From contig NZ_JAAQTL010000002.1 of assembly GCF_011742875.1 (NCBI RefSeq), forward strand, positions 124,001 through 188,000: 64,000 nucleotides of DNA, read 5' to 3'. Position 1 is the first letter of the stretch; each line of letters begins with the position of its first letter. Below the pieces are notes generated by a model. That model was not told where the DNA came from. It did not search any database and was given only the letters and a program-made list of their open reading frames with translations. Positions 48,536 to 59,090 of this stretch are shown piece after piece. The DNA is from Luteibacter yeojuensis (GTDB lineage: Bacteria > Pseudomonadota > Gammaproteobacteria > Xanthomonadales > Rhodanobacteraceae). The position numbers were made by a program, and so were the translations under genes.

Positions 48536-48766
48536 TTTTGCTGTCCGGCGCAGTCGTCCAGAGGACGACCACGGCGGCAAATCGAAGCGCGATTGTAACC
48601 GCACGGGGCCACCCTTGGTCCCGGCGCGAAGCGATCGCTTCAACGCCACACACGCATCGGCACCGCCTTCGGGGTGCCCGTCCTCAAGGGGCCGGGTCGA
48701 AGCCGGGGATGCGTGGAGGTCCCAACCCCCATAGAACCGCCAAGGCGGTTCGCCCAGGAGTATTCC
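48536..48766 (+). promoter_or_regulatory. Structured 5' leader of rpsB, probable S2 autoregulation site
   Basis: About 230 nt between promoter and start codon. Two small hairpins stand out: GTCGTCC-AGA-GGACGAC near 48552-48570 and AACCGCC-AA-GGCGGTT at 48735-48750, just before the ribosome site (CAGGAG). Enteric rpsB-tsf is repressed by S2 binding to its leader; that this leader does the same is inference. Confidence 0.5.
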
Positions 48767-49618
48767 ATGGCACAAGTCACCATGCGCGAGATGCTGGAAG
48801 CCGGCGTCCATTTCGGTCACCAGACCCGTTACTGGAACCCCAAGATGGCTCCGTACATCTTTGGCGCCCGCGGCAAGATCCACATCATCAACCTCGAGAA
48901 GACGCTTCCGCTCTTCACCGACGCGATGAACTTCCTCTCGGGCCTGGCCCAGAAGGGCGGCACCATCCTGTTCGTCGGCACCAAGCGTTCGGCCCGCGAG
49001 GCCCTCGCCGAGGAAGCCGGCCGCGCCGGCCAGCCGTTCGTCACCGCCCGCTGGCTCGGCGGCATGCTGACCAACTTCCGCACGGTCAAGCAGTCGGTTG
49101 CCCGCCTGAAGGAACTGGAAGCCGCCGAAACCGACGGTTCGTTCGACCGCCTGGTGAAGCACGAAGTGCTGGCCCGTCGCCGCGAGCGCGAGAAGCTGCA
49201 GAACTCGCTGGGCGGCATCAAGGACATGAACCGCCTGCCGGACGCGCTCTTCATCGTGGACATCGGCCACGAAGACATCGCCGTCCAGGAAGCCCGCAAG
49301 CTGGGCATCCCGGTCGTCGCCGTCGTCGATACCAACTACGACCCGGCCCTCGTCGACTACGCCATCCCGGGTAACGACGACGCCATCCGCGCCATCCAGC
49401 TGTACGCCCGCGCCGCCGCCGACTCCATCCTGGAAGGCAAGGCCGCCGCTCCGAACGCCGCCCGTGGCGATGCCAACGAGTTCGTGGAGCTGGACGAGGA
49501 AGGCAACCCGGTCGCCAAGGACGACGCCCCGCGCGGCGAGCGTCGCGGCGCCCCGGCCAAGAAGGGTGCACCGCGCCGCGAAGGCGGCCGTGAGGGTGGT
49601 CGCGGCGCCCGCGCTTAA
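48767..49618 (+). CDS. rpsB: 30S ribosomal protein S2
   Basis: A 283-residue S2. The N-terminus [20 protein letters not shown] and [15 protein letters not shown] are standard; [14 protein letters not shown] and [20 protein letters not shown] follow. It is longer than the 241-residue E. coli protein because of a C-terminal tail with an acidic stretch ([19 protein letters not shown]) and an Arg/Gly-rich end ([14 protein letters not shown]). Confidence 0.97.
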   Translation: MAQVTMREMLEAGVHFGHQTRYWNPKMAPYIFGARGKIHIINLEKTLPLFTDAMNFLSGLAQKGGTILFVGTKRSAREALAEEAGRAGQPFVTARWLGGMLTNFRTVKQSVARLKELEAAETDGSFDRLVKHEVLARRREREKLQNSLGGIKDMNRLPDALFIVDIGHEDIAVQEARKLGIPVVAVVDTNYDPALVDYAIPGNDDAIRAIQLYARAAADSILEGKAAAPNAARGDANEFVELDEEGNPVAKDDAPRGERRGAPAKKGAPRREGGREGGRGARA

Positions 49619-49699
49619 GCGCCCCGCCCCGCACCTTTCGCATCACCCCGGCGCCGCGGCAAGACCGCCGCGGCGCCATCAAACCTTTGAGGAATTACC

Positions 49700-50578
49700 A
49701 TGGCTGAGATCACCGCAAGCCTCGTCAAGGACCTGCGCGAGCGTTCCGGCGTCGGCATGATGGAGTGCAAGAAGGCGCTCGTCGAAAACAACGGCGACAT
49801 CGAAGCGGCGATGGAATGGCTGCGCAAGAACGGCATGGCCAAGGCCGACAAGAAGGCCGACCGCGTGGCCGCCGAAGGCCTCGTCGCCGTCGCCACCCAG
49901 GGTGGCAAGGGCGTCATGGTCGAAGTCAACAGCGAAACCGACTTCGCCGCGAAGAACGACCAGTTCATCAAGTTCACCAAGGACGTCGCCGACGTCGCCC
50001 TCGCTTCCGGCGCCACCGACATCGAGGCGGTGAAGGCCGCCAAGCTCGGCGGCGGTACGGTCGAGGAAGGCGCGAAGGAGCTGACGCTCACGATCGGCGA
50101 GAAGTTCGACGTCCGCCGCGTCGCCACCGTGCAGACCGACGGCGTGCTGGGTGCCTACTCGCACAGCGGCCGCATCGGCGTGCTCGTGGCGCTCAAGGGC
50201 GGCTCGGAAGAGCTGGCCAAGGGCATCGCCATGCACGTCGCCGCGATGAATCCGAAGTTCGTCAGCGAGAAGGACGTCCCGGCCGATTTCCTCGAGAAGG
50301 AAAAGGAAATCGAGCTCTCGAAGATGACGGACAAGGAAAAGGCCAAGCCGGCCGAGATCCTCGAGAAGATCGTCTCGGGCAAGGTCAACAAGATCCTTGC
50401 CGACGTGACCCTCGTGGGTCAGTCGTACGTCATCGATACCGATATCACGGTGGGTGAGGCCCTGAAGAAGGCCGGCGCCGAGATCATCAAGGTCGAGCGC
50501 CTCGCCGTCGGCGAAGGCATCGAGAAGGTGGTGGACGATTTCGCCGCCGAAGTGATGAAGCAGGCGGGTCTGGCGTAA
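49700..50578 (+). CDS. tsf: Translation elongation factor Ts
   Basis: A 292-residue nucleotide exchange factor for EF-Tu. The N-terminal UBA-like region ([20 protein letters not shown]) and [10 protein letters not shown] are diagnostic; length normal. Second gene after rpsB, followed by a strong terminator. Confidence 0.98.
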   Translation: MAEITASLVKDLRERSGVGMMECKKALVENNGDIEAAMEWLRKNGMAKADKKADRVAAEGLVAVATQGGKGVMVEVNSETDFAAKNDQFIKFTKDVADVALASGATDIEAVKAAKLGGGTVEEGAKELTLTIGEKFDVRRVATVQTDGVLGAYSHSGRIGVLVALKGGSEELAKGIAMHVAAMNPKFVSEKDVPADFLEKEKEIELSKMTDKEKAKPAEILEKIVSGKVNKILADVTLVGQSYVIDTDITVGEALKKAGAEIIKVERLAVGEGIEKVVDDFAAEVMKQAGLA

Positions 50579-50597
50579 GCCACCCTCGAGCGTCACG

Positions 50598-50630
50598 AAA
50601 AAAGGCCGCGAGCGATCGCGGCCTTTTTTT
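50598..50630 (+). terminator. Rho-independent terminator after tsf
   Basis: AAAGGCCGCG, loop AGCGAT, CGCGGCC then seven T: a 10-bp GC-rich stem with a strong U-tract. Begins 20 bp past the tsf stop. Confidence 0.95.
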
Positions 50631-50652
50631 CGTCGTGCGGGGCGGAGACGCC

Positions 50653-50725
50653 GGGCCCCTGCCTGTGCAGGGACGACGGGAGGTGTACGGGACGATCCGT
50701 CGCTCCCGCGGAGGCAGGAGCCCAG
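50653..50725. repeat. Diverged inverted repeat (second family)
   Basis: GGGCCCCTGCCTGTGCAGGG and TCGCTCCCGCGGAGGCAGGA arms in opposite orientation, between tsf and pyrH. Same layout as 21134-21221. Confidence 0.6.
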
Positions 50726-50834
50726 CGACTCCAGCGCCTGAAACTGCGATCCGCGACGGTTTTTCACATTCCTGCAACAACCCACGTCAGGTTAGACTAC
50801 GCCCGTTTTGCCCCACACAATCTGGAGACTCCCC

Positions 50835-51557
50835 ATGAGCACCCCGCTGAACCACCGCCGCATCCTGCTCAAGCTCTCCGGTGAAGCCCTGATGGGCAGC
50901 GAGGACTACGGCATCGACCCCGAGGTGATCGGCCGTCTCGCGAAGGAAATCCTCGAAGTCCACGATGCGGGCGTGCAAATCGGCGTCGTCATCGGCGGCG
51001 GCAACATCTTCCGCGGCGCGGGCCTCGCCGCCGCGGGCATGGATCGTGTCACCGGGGACCACATGGGCATGCTCGCCACCGTGATGAACGCGCTGGCCAT
51101 GCAGGACGCCATCGAGAAGCTGGGCGGCGAAGCGCGCACCATGAGCGCCATCAAGATCAACGAGGTCTGCGAGGACTTCATCCGCCGCCGTGCCATCCGC
51201 CACCTCGAGAAAGGCCGCGTGACCCTGTTCGCCGCCGGCATCGGCAATCCCTTCTTCACGACCGACTCCGCCGCCGCCCTGCGCGCGGTGGAAGTGGGCG
51301 CCGACCTGCTGCTGAAGGCGACCAAGGTGGACGGGGTCTATTCCGCCGACCCGAAGCGCGTCGCCGACGCGGAACGTTACGAACACCTTACCTACAACCA
51401 GGTGATCGAGCGTCGCCTCGAGGTGATGGATACCGCCGCCATCGCACTGTGCCGCGAGAACAAGCTCCCGCTGCGCATCTACGACATGACCCAGCCGGGC
51501 AACCTCATGCGGATCATGCGCGGGGAGTCCGTGGGCACCCTCGTCGACGCCGGCTGA
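50835..51557 (+). CDS. pyrH: Uridylate kinase
   Basis: A 240-residue UMP kinase. [23 protein letters not shown] and the late block [15 protein letters not shown] are diagnostic; length normal. It begins a UMP-to-envelope gene string (pyrH, frr, uppS, cdsA, dxr, rseP, bamA). ATG 50835 has a CTGGAGA ribosome site. Confidence 0.97.
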   Translation: MSTPLNHRRILLKLSGEALMGSEDYGIDPEVIGRLAKEILEVHDAGVQIGVVIGGGNIFRGAGLAAAGMDRVTGDHMGMLATVMNALAMQDAIEKLGGEARTMSAIKINEVCEDFIRRRAIRHLEKGRVTLFAAGIGNPFFTTDSAAALRAVEVGADLLLKATKVDGVYSADPKRVADAERYEHLTYNQVIERRLEVMDTAAIALCRENKLPLRIYDMTQPGNLMRIMRGESVGTLVDAG

Positions 51558-51586
51558 ACCGCCGCCACGGCCCCTGCCGGGCGCAC

Positions 51587-51595
51587 TGCTATACT
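51587..51595 (+). promoter_or_regulatory. Candidate extended -10 promoter before frr
   Basis: TGC-TATACT, no clear -35. 33 bp before frr. A similar ACTGCTAAACTCGC sequence precedes rseP. Confidence 0.4.
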
Positions 51596-51627
51596 CGCCT
51601 GCTGACCCGCTCCACCGGATGAAACCC

Positions 51628-52185
51628 ATGATCAACGACATCAAGAAAGATGCTGAGACCCGCATGGGCAAGAGCATCGACTCGCTGAAGCACGACCTGA
51701 AGACCATCCGCACCGGTCGCGCCAATCCGTCGATCCTCGAGAACATCAAGGTGCCCTACTACGGCACCGATACCCCGCTGGCCCAGGTGGCCAACGTGAC
51801 GACGCCGGACGCGCGCTCGCTGTCGGTGAAGCCGTTCGACAAGAGCATGGTCGGGCCGATCGAGAAGGCCATCATGGCCTCCGACCTCGGCATCACGCCC
51901 ACCACCATGGGCATGGATATCCGCCTGAACTTCCCGCCGCCGACCGAGGAGCGCCGCAAGGAACTCGCGAAGAGCGTGGCGAAGGAAGGCGAGCAGGCCA
52001 AGATCGCCATCCGCAACGTACGCCGCGACGCCATCCAGCACGTCGACAAGCTGCTGAAGGACAAGACGATCACGGAAGACGACAAGAAGCGCGCCGACGA
52101 CGACATCCAGAAGCTGACCGATAAGTTCGTCAAGGAAGTGGACGACGTGGTCAAGGAAAAGGAAAAGGAGCTGATGGCGCTCTGA
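51628..52185 (+). CDS. frr: Ribosome recycling factor
   Basis: A 185-residue protein that splits post-termination ribosomes. DIKKDAETRMGKSIDSLKHD, RTGRANPSILENIKVPYYG and NVRRDAIQHVDKL are conserved; length equals the E. coli protein when translation starts at ATG 51628 rather than the ATG three codons earlier. Confidence 0.97.
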   Translation: MINDIKKDAETRMGKSIDSLKHDLKTIRTGRANPSILENIKVPYYGTDTPLAQVANVTTPDARSLSVKPFDKSMVGPIEKAIMASDLGITPTTMGMDIRLNFPPPTEERRKELAKSVAKEGEQAKIAIRNVRRDAIQHVDKLLKDKTITEDDKKRADDDIQKLTDKFVKEVDDVVKEKEKELMAL

Positions 52186-52205
52186 CGCGCCATCGGTTGC
52201 CGTCC

Positions 52206-52940
<735 letters not shown>

Positions 52941-52952
52941 CGCTGGAATCCC

Positions 52953-53771
52953 ATGCTGAAGCAACGCATCACCACTGCCGCGATCCTCATCCCGCTGGTC
53001 CTGGCGCTCATCCTGCTGCCGCCGACGGTCTACTTCGCGGCCGTCGTCGCCCTCGTCTTCGTCGGCGCCGCCTGGGAGTGGAGCCTGCTGGCCGGCTGCC
53101 GCACGCCGGCGGGCCGCGGTACCGTGGTCGCGGCGGCGGCCGCCATCTTCATAGCCCTGCTCCTCGTCTGGACGCCGGGCCTGCTTGCCGTGCTGACCCT
53201 GGCCGGCGTGGCCTGGTGGATCGGCTGCTGCTTCTGGCTTCGCCACTTCACGTTCGCGGCCGCGCCCAATGCCGAGAACCGCATGCTGAAGCTCGGCGCG
53301 GGCGCCCTGGTGATCGTCCCCACGCTCGCATCGGCCATCCTGCTGCACTCGGGGCCGAAGGGTCACTGGTGGACCCTGCTGGCCCTCGTGATCGTCTGGG
53401 CCGCCGATACCGGCGCCTATTTCAGCGGCCGCCATTTCGGTCGGCGCAAGCTCGCTCCGCGGATCAGTCCGGGGAAAACCTGGGCGGGCGTCTACGGCGC
53501 CATCCTGGCGGGTAGCCTCGTCGCCCTCCTCGGTGGCTACCTGCTCGGCGTGCGCGGCGGCGGCCAGCTCGTGGGCCTCGTGCTGCTCGGCGTCGTCACC
53601 GTCGGCATCGCCGTGGTGGGCGACCTCTTCGAAAGCCTGATGAAGCGCCACGCGGCCGTGAAGGACTCCGGAAGCCTCTTCCCGGGCCACGGCGGCCTGC
53701 TCGACCGCCTCGACAGCGTGTTCGCGGCCCTGCCGGTGTTCGCCGCCGGCAAGCTCCTGCTGGGACTCTGA
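52953..53771 (+). CDS. cdsA: Phosphatidate cytidylyltransferase
   Basis: A 272-residue membrane enzyme making CDP-diacylglycerol. About eight membrane segments; the family signature SLMKRHAAVKDSG...LFPGHGGLLDRLDS is at the C-terminus. Twelve bases after uppS and three before dxr. Confidence 0.96.
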   Translation: MLKQRITTAAILIPLVLALILLPPTVYFAAVVALVFVGAAWEWSLLAGCRTPAGRGTVVAAAAAIFIALLLVWTPGLLAVLTLAGVAWWIGCCFWLRHFTFAAAPNAENRMLKLGAGALVIVPTLASAILLHSGPKGHWWTLLALVIVWAADTGAYFSGRHFGRRKLAPRISPGKTWAGVYGAILAGSLVALLGGYLLGVRGGGQLVGLVLLGVVTVGIAVVGDLFESLMKRHAAVKDSGSLFPGHGGLLDRLDSVFAALPVFAAGKLLLGL

Positions 53772-53774
53772 GCC

Positions 53775-54959
53775 ATGGCCGTGCGCCAGGTCGCCGTCCT
53801 CGGCGCCACCGGCTCCATCGGCGGCAGCACGCTCGACGTGATCGCGCGGCATCCCGGCCGCTTCCGCGCCAGCGTGCTGGCGGCCAACCGCGATACCGCC
53901 GGACTCGCCGCACTCTGCGAGCGATTCCGCCCGGATCTCGCGATCGTCGCCGACCCTGCGATGGAGGCCGACCTGTCCCGCCGCCTCGCGGCCGCGAACG
54001 TGCGCTGCGAGGTCGCCAGCGGCGCCGACGCCGTCACCGCCGCGGCCGCCGGGCCGCTCTGCGACACCGTGGTCGCCGCCATCGTGGGCGCGGCGGGCCT
54101 CGATTCGACGCTGGCCGCGGCCCGCGCGGGCAAGCGCCTGCTGCTGGCCAACAAGGAATCCATCGTCATGGCCGGCGCCCTGCTGCTCGAGGCCCTGCGC
54201 CAGGGCGGCGGCGACCTCATCCCCATCGATTCCGAGCACAACGCCATCTTCCAGTGCCTGCCCGGCGGCCGGCCGGACCTCGGCCGGGCCGGCGTGCGGC
54301 GGATCATCCTCACGGCCTCGGGCGGTCCGTTCCGCGGCCGCACACGCGCCGAGCTGGGCCGGATCACGCCCGACGAGGCCTGCGCGCATCCCAAATGGTC
54401 GATGGGCCGGAAGATCTCGGTGGATTCCGCCACGCTGATGAACAAGGGGCTCGAGGTCATCGAGGCCCATCACCTGTTCGCCGCGCCGGTGGATGCCATC
54501 GAGGTGGTCGTCCATCCGCAAAGCCTGGTCCACTCGCTGGTCGATTACGTCGACGGCTCGGTACTGGCCCAGTTGGGCAATCCCGACATGCGCACGGCCA
54601 TTGCCTGTGCCCTGGCCTGGCCCGAACGGATCGAGGCAGGCGTCGCCCCGCTGGACCTGGCCGCCCATGCCCGTCTCGACTTCGAGAAGCCGGACACCGA
54701 CACCTTCCGCTGCCTCGCCCTGGCCTTCGCGGCCCTGCGCGAAGGCGGCGACGCCACCGCCATCCTCAACGCCGCCAACGAGGTGGCCGTGGCGGCCTTC
54801 CTGGCCGGCTCCCTCCCCTTCCTCGGCATCGCCGAGATCGTCGAGCGCGTCCTCACGGAACTGCCGGCCCAACCCGTGGTCGATGTCCAGACCCTCGTCG
54901 CCCGCGACGCCGAGGCGCGTCGGGCCGCCAGGGGCGTGCTCCATCGCGCTTACTGCTAA
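53775..54959 (+). CDS. dxr: 1-deoxy-D-xylulose 5-phosphate reductoisomerase
   Basis: A 394-residue enzyme of the MEP isoprenoid pathway. NADPH site [39 protein letters not shown] and [20 protein letters not shown] are the active-site blocks. Length normal. Confidence 0.98.
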   Translation: MAVRQVAVLGATGSIGGSTLDVIARHPGRFRASVLAANRDTAGLAALCERFRPDLAIVADPAMEADLSRRLAAANVRCEVASGADAVTAAAAGPLCDTVVAAIVGAAGLDSTLAAARAGKRLLLANKESIVMAGALLLEALRQGGGDLIPIDSEHNAIFQCLPGGRPDLGRAGVRRIILTASGGPFRGRTRAELGRITPDEACAHPKWSMGRKISVDSATLMNKGLEVIEAHHLFAAPVDAIEVVVHPQSLVHSLVDYVDGSVLAQLGNPDMRTAIACALAWPERIEAGVAPLDLAAHARLDFEKPDTDTFRCLALAFAALREGGDATAILNAANEVAVAAFLAGSLPFLGIAEIVERVLTELPAQPVVDVQTLVARDAEARRAARGVLHRAYC

Positions 54960-54962
54960 ACT
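54954..54962 (+). promoter_or_regulatory. Candidate extended -10 before rseP
   Basis: TGC-TAAACT overlapping the dxr stop codon, 43 bp before rseP. Shares the string ACTGCTAWACTCGC with the site before frr; no -35 seen. Confidence 0.35.
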
Positions 54963-55004
54963 CGCTCCACCCAAACGTTTTTCCACCGAGACCCTCCCTC
55001 CCCG

Positions 55005-56348
55005 ATGAGCCCCGTCCTAGGTTCCGTGTTCTGGCTGCTGGTCACGCTTGGCGTGCTGGTGACCTTCCATGAATTCGGCCATTACTGGGTCGCGCGACGC
55101 TGTGGCGTGCGAGTGCTGCGGTTCTCCGTGGGCTTCGGCCGTCCGCTGTGGCGCCGCGTGGCGAAGGACGGCACCGAATACCAGATCGCCGCCATTCCGC
55201 TCGGCGGCTACGTGAAGATGCTCGACGCCCGCGAGGGCGATGTCCCGGCCGCCGAACGCGCCCAGGAATTCACCGGCAAGTCGGTCTGGAAGCGCATCGC
55301 CATCGTGGCCGCGGGCCCCGCGTTCAACCTCATCTTCACCATCGCCGCCTTCTGGGCGATGTACATGATCGGAAAACCCGACGTGGCGCCGATCGTCACC
55401 GCGGGCCCGGGCACCGTCGCCGCCGTGGCGGGCATCCGCCCGGGCGACCGGCTGATCGCCATGAACGGCGATCCCGTCGGCAACTGGAGCGAGGCCACCG
55501 AGGTCCTCGCCAATGGGCTGCTGGGCAACGAGCCCCTGCCCGTTCGCGTGAAAGGCACCGACGGCGCGCAGCGCGATGTCGTGCTGCCCCTCCAGCGCCT
55601 GGACGCCAGCGGCGACATCGGCAAGCGCTTCGCCCAGCTTGGCATGAACCTGCAGGCGCCTCCCGTGGTCGGCGAGGTGGTCAAGGGCGACCCGGCGTCC
55701 CTCGCCGGTATCCGTCCAGGCGACCGCCTCCTCAGCGTCAACGGCAAGCCGGTGTCGGATTTCGACGACTTCACCAAGCTGGTGCCGGCGCAGGCGGCCA
55801 TCTCGCCCAAGCTGGCCGTGGCCGTCCAGCGCGACGGACAGACGAAAGTCTTCGACATCACGGCCCGGATGAAGTCGGAAGAAGGCCAGCCCACCCGCTG
55901 GCTGATCGGCGTGGCCCGCCAGCCGCTGGAAGAGGCCACCCTGCGCTACGGACCCGTGCGTGCCTTCAGCGAATCGCTGCGCGCGACCTGGACGGGTACC
56001 GCTTCCACCTTCAACCTCATCGGAAAGATGCTGTCGGGCGAGGCCTCCACCAAGAACCTCTCCGGCGTCATCGGCATCGCGCAGGTCGCGAACGATTCGG
56101 CCAACCGCGGCCTGGGCTGGTTCCTCAACTTCCTCGCCCTGGTCTCGCTCAGCCTGGCCATCCTGAACCTGCTGCCGATCCCGGTCTTGGACGGTGGACA
56201 CCTGCTGTATTACCTTATCGAGTTGATCAAGGGCAGTCCGGTCAGCGAGCGCACCATGGTCGCGGGCCAGTACGTGGGGATCGTCCTGCTGTTCACGTTG
56301 ATGGGGCTGGCGTTCTTCAACGACATACAACGAATGCTTGTCTCGTGA
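55005..56348 (+). CDS. rseP: Site-2 protease RseP
   Basis: A 447-residue inner-membrane zinc protease that cuts anti-sigma-E. HEFGH (about 22-26) is the zinc motif; two PDZ domains (about 110-300) carry AGIRPGDRLIAMNGDPV and AGIRPGDRLLSVNGKPV; the third metal motif is in NLLPIPVLDGGHLL. Conserved order with bamA. The ribosome site is poor. Confidence 0.97.
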   Translation: MSPVLGSVFWLLVTLGVLVTFHEFGHYWVARRCGVRVLRFSVGFGRPLWRRVAKDGTEYQIAAIPLGGYVKMLDAREGDVPAAERAQEFTGKSVWKRIAIVAAGPAFNLIFTIAAFWAMYMIGKPDVAPIVTAGPGTVAAVAGIRPGDRLIAMNGDPVGNWSEATEVLANGLLGNEPLPVRVKGTDGAQRDVVLPLQRLDASGDIGKRFAQLGMNLQAPPVVGEVVKGDPASLAGIRPGDRLLSVNGKPVSDFDDFTKLVPAQAAISPKLAVAVQRDGQTKVFDITARMKSEEGQPTRWLIGVARQPLEEATLRYGPVRAFSESLRATWTGTASTFNLIGKMLSGEASTKNLSGVIGIAQVANDSANRGLGWFLNFLALVSLSLAILNLLPIPVLDGGHLLYYLIELIKGSPVSERTMVAGQYVGIVLLFTLMGLAFFNDIQRMLVS

Positions 56349-56498
56349 GCCACCCGCTCGCGACGCAACCGTATCACCCAGGCTCCTGGCGCACCCGCGC
56401 CCTGCGCCGAACGACGCAAGGCCAGAGCCTCGCGCGTGCTCCTCTTCGGTTGCCGGCCTCGTCCGCCGTCGACTGGAATTAACCCAACGGAATCGACG

Positions 56499-58922
56499 AT
56501 GAAGCGTATCGCCGCCCTGATCCTGCTTGCCTCCCTGTCCGCCAATGCGCTTGCCGCCTTCGAGCCGTTCGTCGTCTCCGACATCCGCATCGACGGCCTG
56601 ACGCGTATCGCGCAGGGCACGGTGCTGAGCTACCTGCCGATCGAGAAGGGCGAGACCCTCAGCGACGACAAGGCGCAGGCCGCCATTCGCGCCCTCTACC
56701 AGACCAAGTTCTTCAGCGACGTGGAACTCGACCGCCAGGGCGACATCCTGGTGATCAAGGTCGTCGAGCGTCCCGCCATCGCCAAGCTCACGCTGCGCGG
56801 CAACAAGGACATCAAGGAAGACGACCTGCGCAAGGGCCTGAAGGAGATCGGCCTGGCCGAAGGCGAGACCTTCGACCGCCTCTCGCTCGACCGCGTGCAG
56901 CAGGAACTGATCCGCCAGTACTACAACCGCGGCAAGTACAACGTCTCGGTCGACCCGCACGTGACCCGGCTCGATCGCAACCGCGTGGCGATCGACATCG
57001 AGATCCGCGAAGGCAAGGCGGCGAAGATCAAGGAGATCAACGTCATCGGCAACAAGGCCTTCACCGACAAGGCCATTCGCGACGGGTTCGAGTCGAACAC
57101 CACGAACTGGCTGTCCTGGTATTCCAAGGACGACCAGTACTCGCGCGAGAAGCTTTCCGGCGACCTGGAGAAGCTCAGCAATTACTACATGAACCGCGGC
57201 TACGCCGACTTCGGCATCGATTCCACGCAGGTGGCGATCAGCCCGGACAAGCGCGCCATGTACGTGGACGCCAGCGTGAAGGAAGGCGAGGTCTATACCG
57301 TCTCCGACGTGAAGCTGCTCGGCGAACTCATCCTGCCGGAAGAGACCCTGCGCAAGCTGGTCTTCATCCACAAGGGCGACACCTTCAACCGCGGCGCCAT
57401 CGAGGCCAGCACCGATGCCATCAAGGGCATCCTCGCCAACATCGGTTACGCCTTCGCGAAGGTCACGCCGATTCCGAAGCTCGACAAGGACAAGCGCACG
57501 GCCGACCTCACGCTCTTCATCGAGCCGGGCAAGCGCGTGTACGTCCGCCGCGTGGTCTTCCAGGGCAACACCCGCACGGAAGACGAGGTGCTCCGCCGCG
57601 AAATGCGACAGCTCGAGGGTGCGTGGTACTCGCAGGGCGCCATCGACCGTTCGAAGACCCGCCTGCAGCGCCTCGGCTACTTCAAGACGGTGGACATCGA
57701 CAAGGCGCTGGTACCCGGCACCGTCGACCAGGTGGACCTCACCGCCAAGGTGGAAGAACAGTCCGCGGGCTCGCTGATGTTCGGCGTGGGTTACTCGCAG
57801 TACTCCGGCATCATCCTGTCGGCCTCCGTGTCGCAGAACAACTTCCTGGGCACGGGCGACCGCTTCTCCATCGCGGCCGAGACGAGCACGTACTACAAGC
57901 GCGTCAACGCGAGCTACACCAACCCGTACCTCACCGATTCGAACATCGCGATCGGCTACAACCTGGGCTACAGCAAGCTCGATTACGGCGATACCGACCT
58001 CGCCAACTACCAGTACAGCACCAAGTCGTTCGAAACCACGGTATCGATTCCGATCACCGACTTCGACAACGTGTCGACCAGCCTGGGCATCAGCTCGAAC
58101 CTCATCAACACGTCGATCTACACGCCGTCGGCGCTGGTGGCCTACCAGAATGCCCTGGGCAACCGCACGATCCACTCGTGGACGTCGAGCCTGGGTTACT
58201 CGCACGACACCCGCAACAGCTACTGGGCGCCCACCCGCGGCGGCCAGCTCACGGCGTCCGTGTCGGGTGCGCTGCCAGGCTCCACCGTGCAGTTCTACAA
58301 GCTGTTCGGCGAAGCCAACCATTACTGGCCCATCGGCAAGGGCTTCGTGCTCTACCTCGACGGCCAGGTGGGCTACGGCAAGACCTACGGCCAGACCTAC
58401 GACCACGACGGCTACGTCATCAACCCGGACGGCACCCGCGGCGCGCAGATCTACAAGAAGGGCGACAAGATCGACTTCCCCTTCTGGGAGAACTACTACG
58501 CCGGCGGCGTGCGCGACGTGCGCGGCTTCCAGGACAACACCCTGGGTCCCCGCCTCTGCGACGGCGCCAGCAGCACCCGCGAGCCGGACAGCAAGGGTCG
58601 CTGCACCGGCGGTTATTACAGCTACGGCCAGCCGGTCGGCGGCGCGTTCAAGGTGCTCGGCACCGCGCAGGTGTTCCTGCCGCTGCCCTTCCTGAAGGAC
58701 GTGAACACGGCCCGCGTCTCCTGGTTCGTCGACGTCGGCAACGTCTACAAGGACTACAGCGCCTTCAACGCCAGCGAGCTGCGTGCCTCCACGGGTCTCT
58801 CGCTGCAGTGGCAGGCGCCGATCGGTCCGCTGATCATCAACTTCGCCGTGCCGTTCCGTAAGAAGGATGCCGACAGCCGCTTCGTCGAGCGCATCCAGTT
58901 CACCTTCGGCAACACGTTCTAA
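56499..58922 (+). CDS. bamA: Outer-membrane assembly factor BamA
   Basis: An 807-residue barrel assembly protein. Signal peptide (IAALILLASLSANALA), five POTRA domains (about 22-420), then a 16-strand barrel. The conserved L6 element DVRGFQDNTLGP is present, followed by a loop with two cysteines (PRLCDG and GRCTGG) as in the E. coli protein. The C-terminal residue is Phe, as usual for outer-membrane barrels. ATG 56499 gives the signal peptide. Confidence 0.98.
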   Translation: MKRIAALILLASLSANALAAFEPFVVSDIRIDGLTRIAQGTVLSYLPIEKGETLSDDKAQAAIRALYQTKFFSDVELDRQGDILVIKVVERPAIAKLTLRGNKDIKEDDLRKGLKEIGLAEGETFDRLSLDRVQQELIRQYYNRGKYNVSVDPHVTRLDRNRVAIDIEIREGKAAKIKEINVIGNKAFTDKAIRDGFESNTTNWLSWYSKDDQYSREKLSGDLEKLSNYYMNRGYADFGIDSTQVAISPDKRAMYVDASVKEGEVYTVSDVKLLGELILPEETLRKLVFIHKGDTFNRGAIEASTDAIKGILANIGYAFAKVTPIPKLDKDKRTADLTLFIEPGKRVYVRRVVFQGNTRTEDEVLRREMRQLEGAWYSQGAIDRSKTRLQRLGYFKTVDIDKALVPGTVDQVDLTAKVEEQSAGSLMFGVGYSQYSGIILSASVSQNNFLGTGDRFSIAAETSTYYKRVNASYTNPYLTDSNIAIGYNLGYSKLDYGDTDLANYQYSTKSFETTVSIPITDFDNVSTSLGISSNLINTSIYTPSALVAYQNALGNRTIHSWTSSLGYSHDTRNSYWAPTRGGQLTASVSGALPGSTVQFYKLFGEANHYWPIGKGFVLYLDGQVGYGKTYGQTYDHDGYVINPDGTRGAQIYKKGDKIDFPFWENYYAGGVRDVRGFQDNTLGPRLCDGASSTREPDSKGRCTGGYYSYGQPVGGAFKVLGTAQVFLPLPFLKDVNTARVSWFVDVGNVYKDYSAFNASELRASTGLSLQWQAPIGPLIINFAVPFRKKDADSRFVERIQFTFGNTF

Positions 58923-58928
58923 CGACCC

Positions 58929-59015
58929 TGTGGGAGCCGCTATAGCGGCGAGAAGCCAACGAAGCGATGAAGCGGTAAGGCAAGCTGCCCTCGCCGCGAT
59001 AGCGGCTCCTACAGA
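58929..59015. repeat. REP-like composite unit, 87 bp
   Basis: GTGGGAGCC-GCTATAGC-GGCGAG, a spacer beginning AAGCCAACG, and CCTCGCC-GCGATAGC-GGCTCCTACAG. About ten differences from the 87-bp unit at 41012-41098. Confidence 0.85.
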
Positions 59016-59090
59016 AACAGGGCTTCAGTCGAAGACCTTGTAGAATCGAGGGGTGGCCCAAACGCCACCCCTTTCTTTTGGGAGTTTTCC

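Larger units (their letters stand above)
48415..48766. other. 352-bp map-rpsB divergent control region
   Basis: No gene. It holds a sigma-70 promoter (48499-48528) and about 230 nt of rpsB leader with possible hairpins. Confidence 0.8.

Noticed and set aside
55017..58406. A 1129-codon minus-strand frame over rseP and bamA
   Set aside because: Antisense of conserved genes; no ribosome site or domain.
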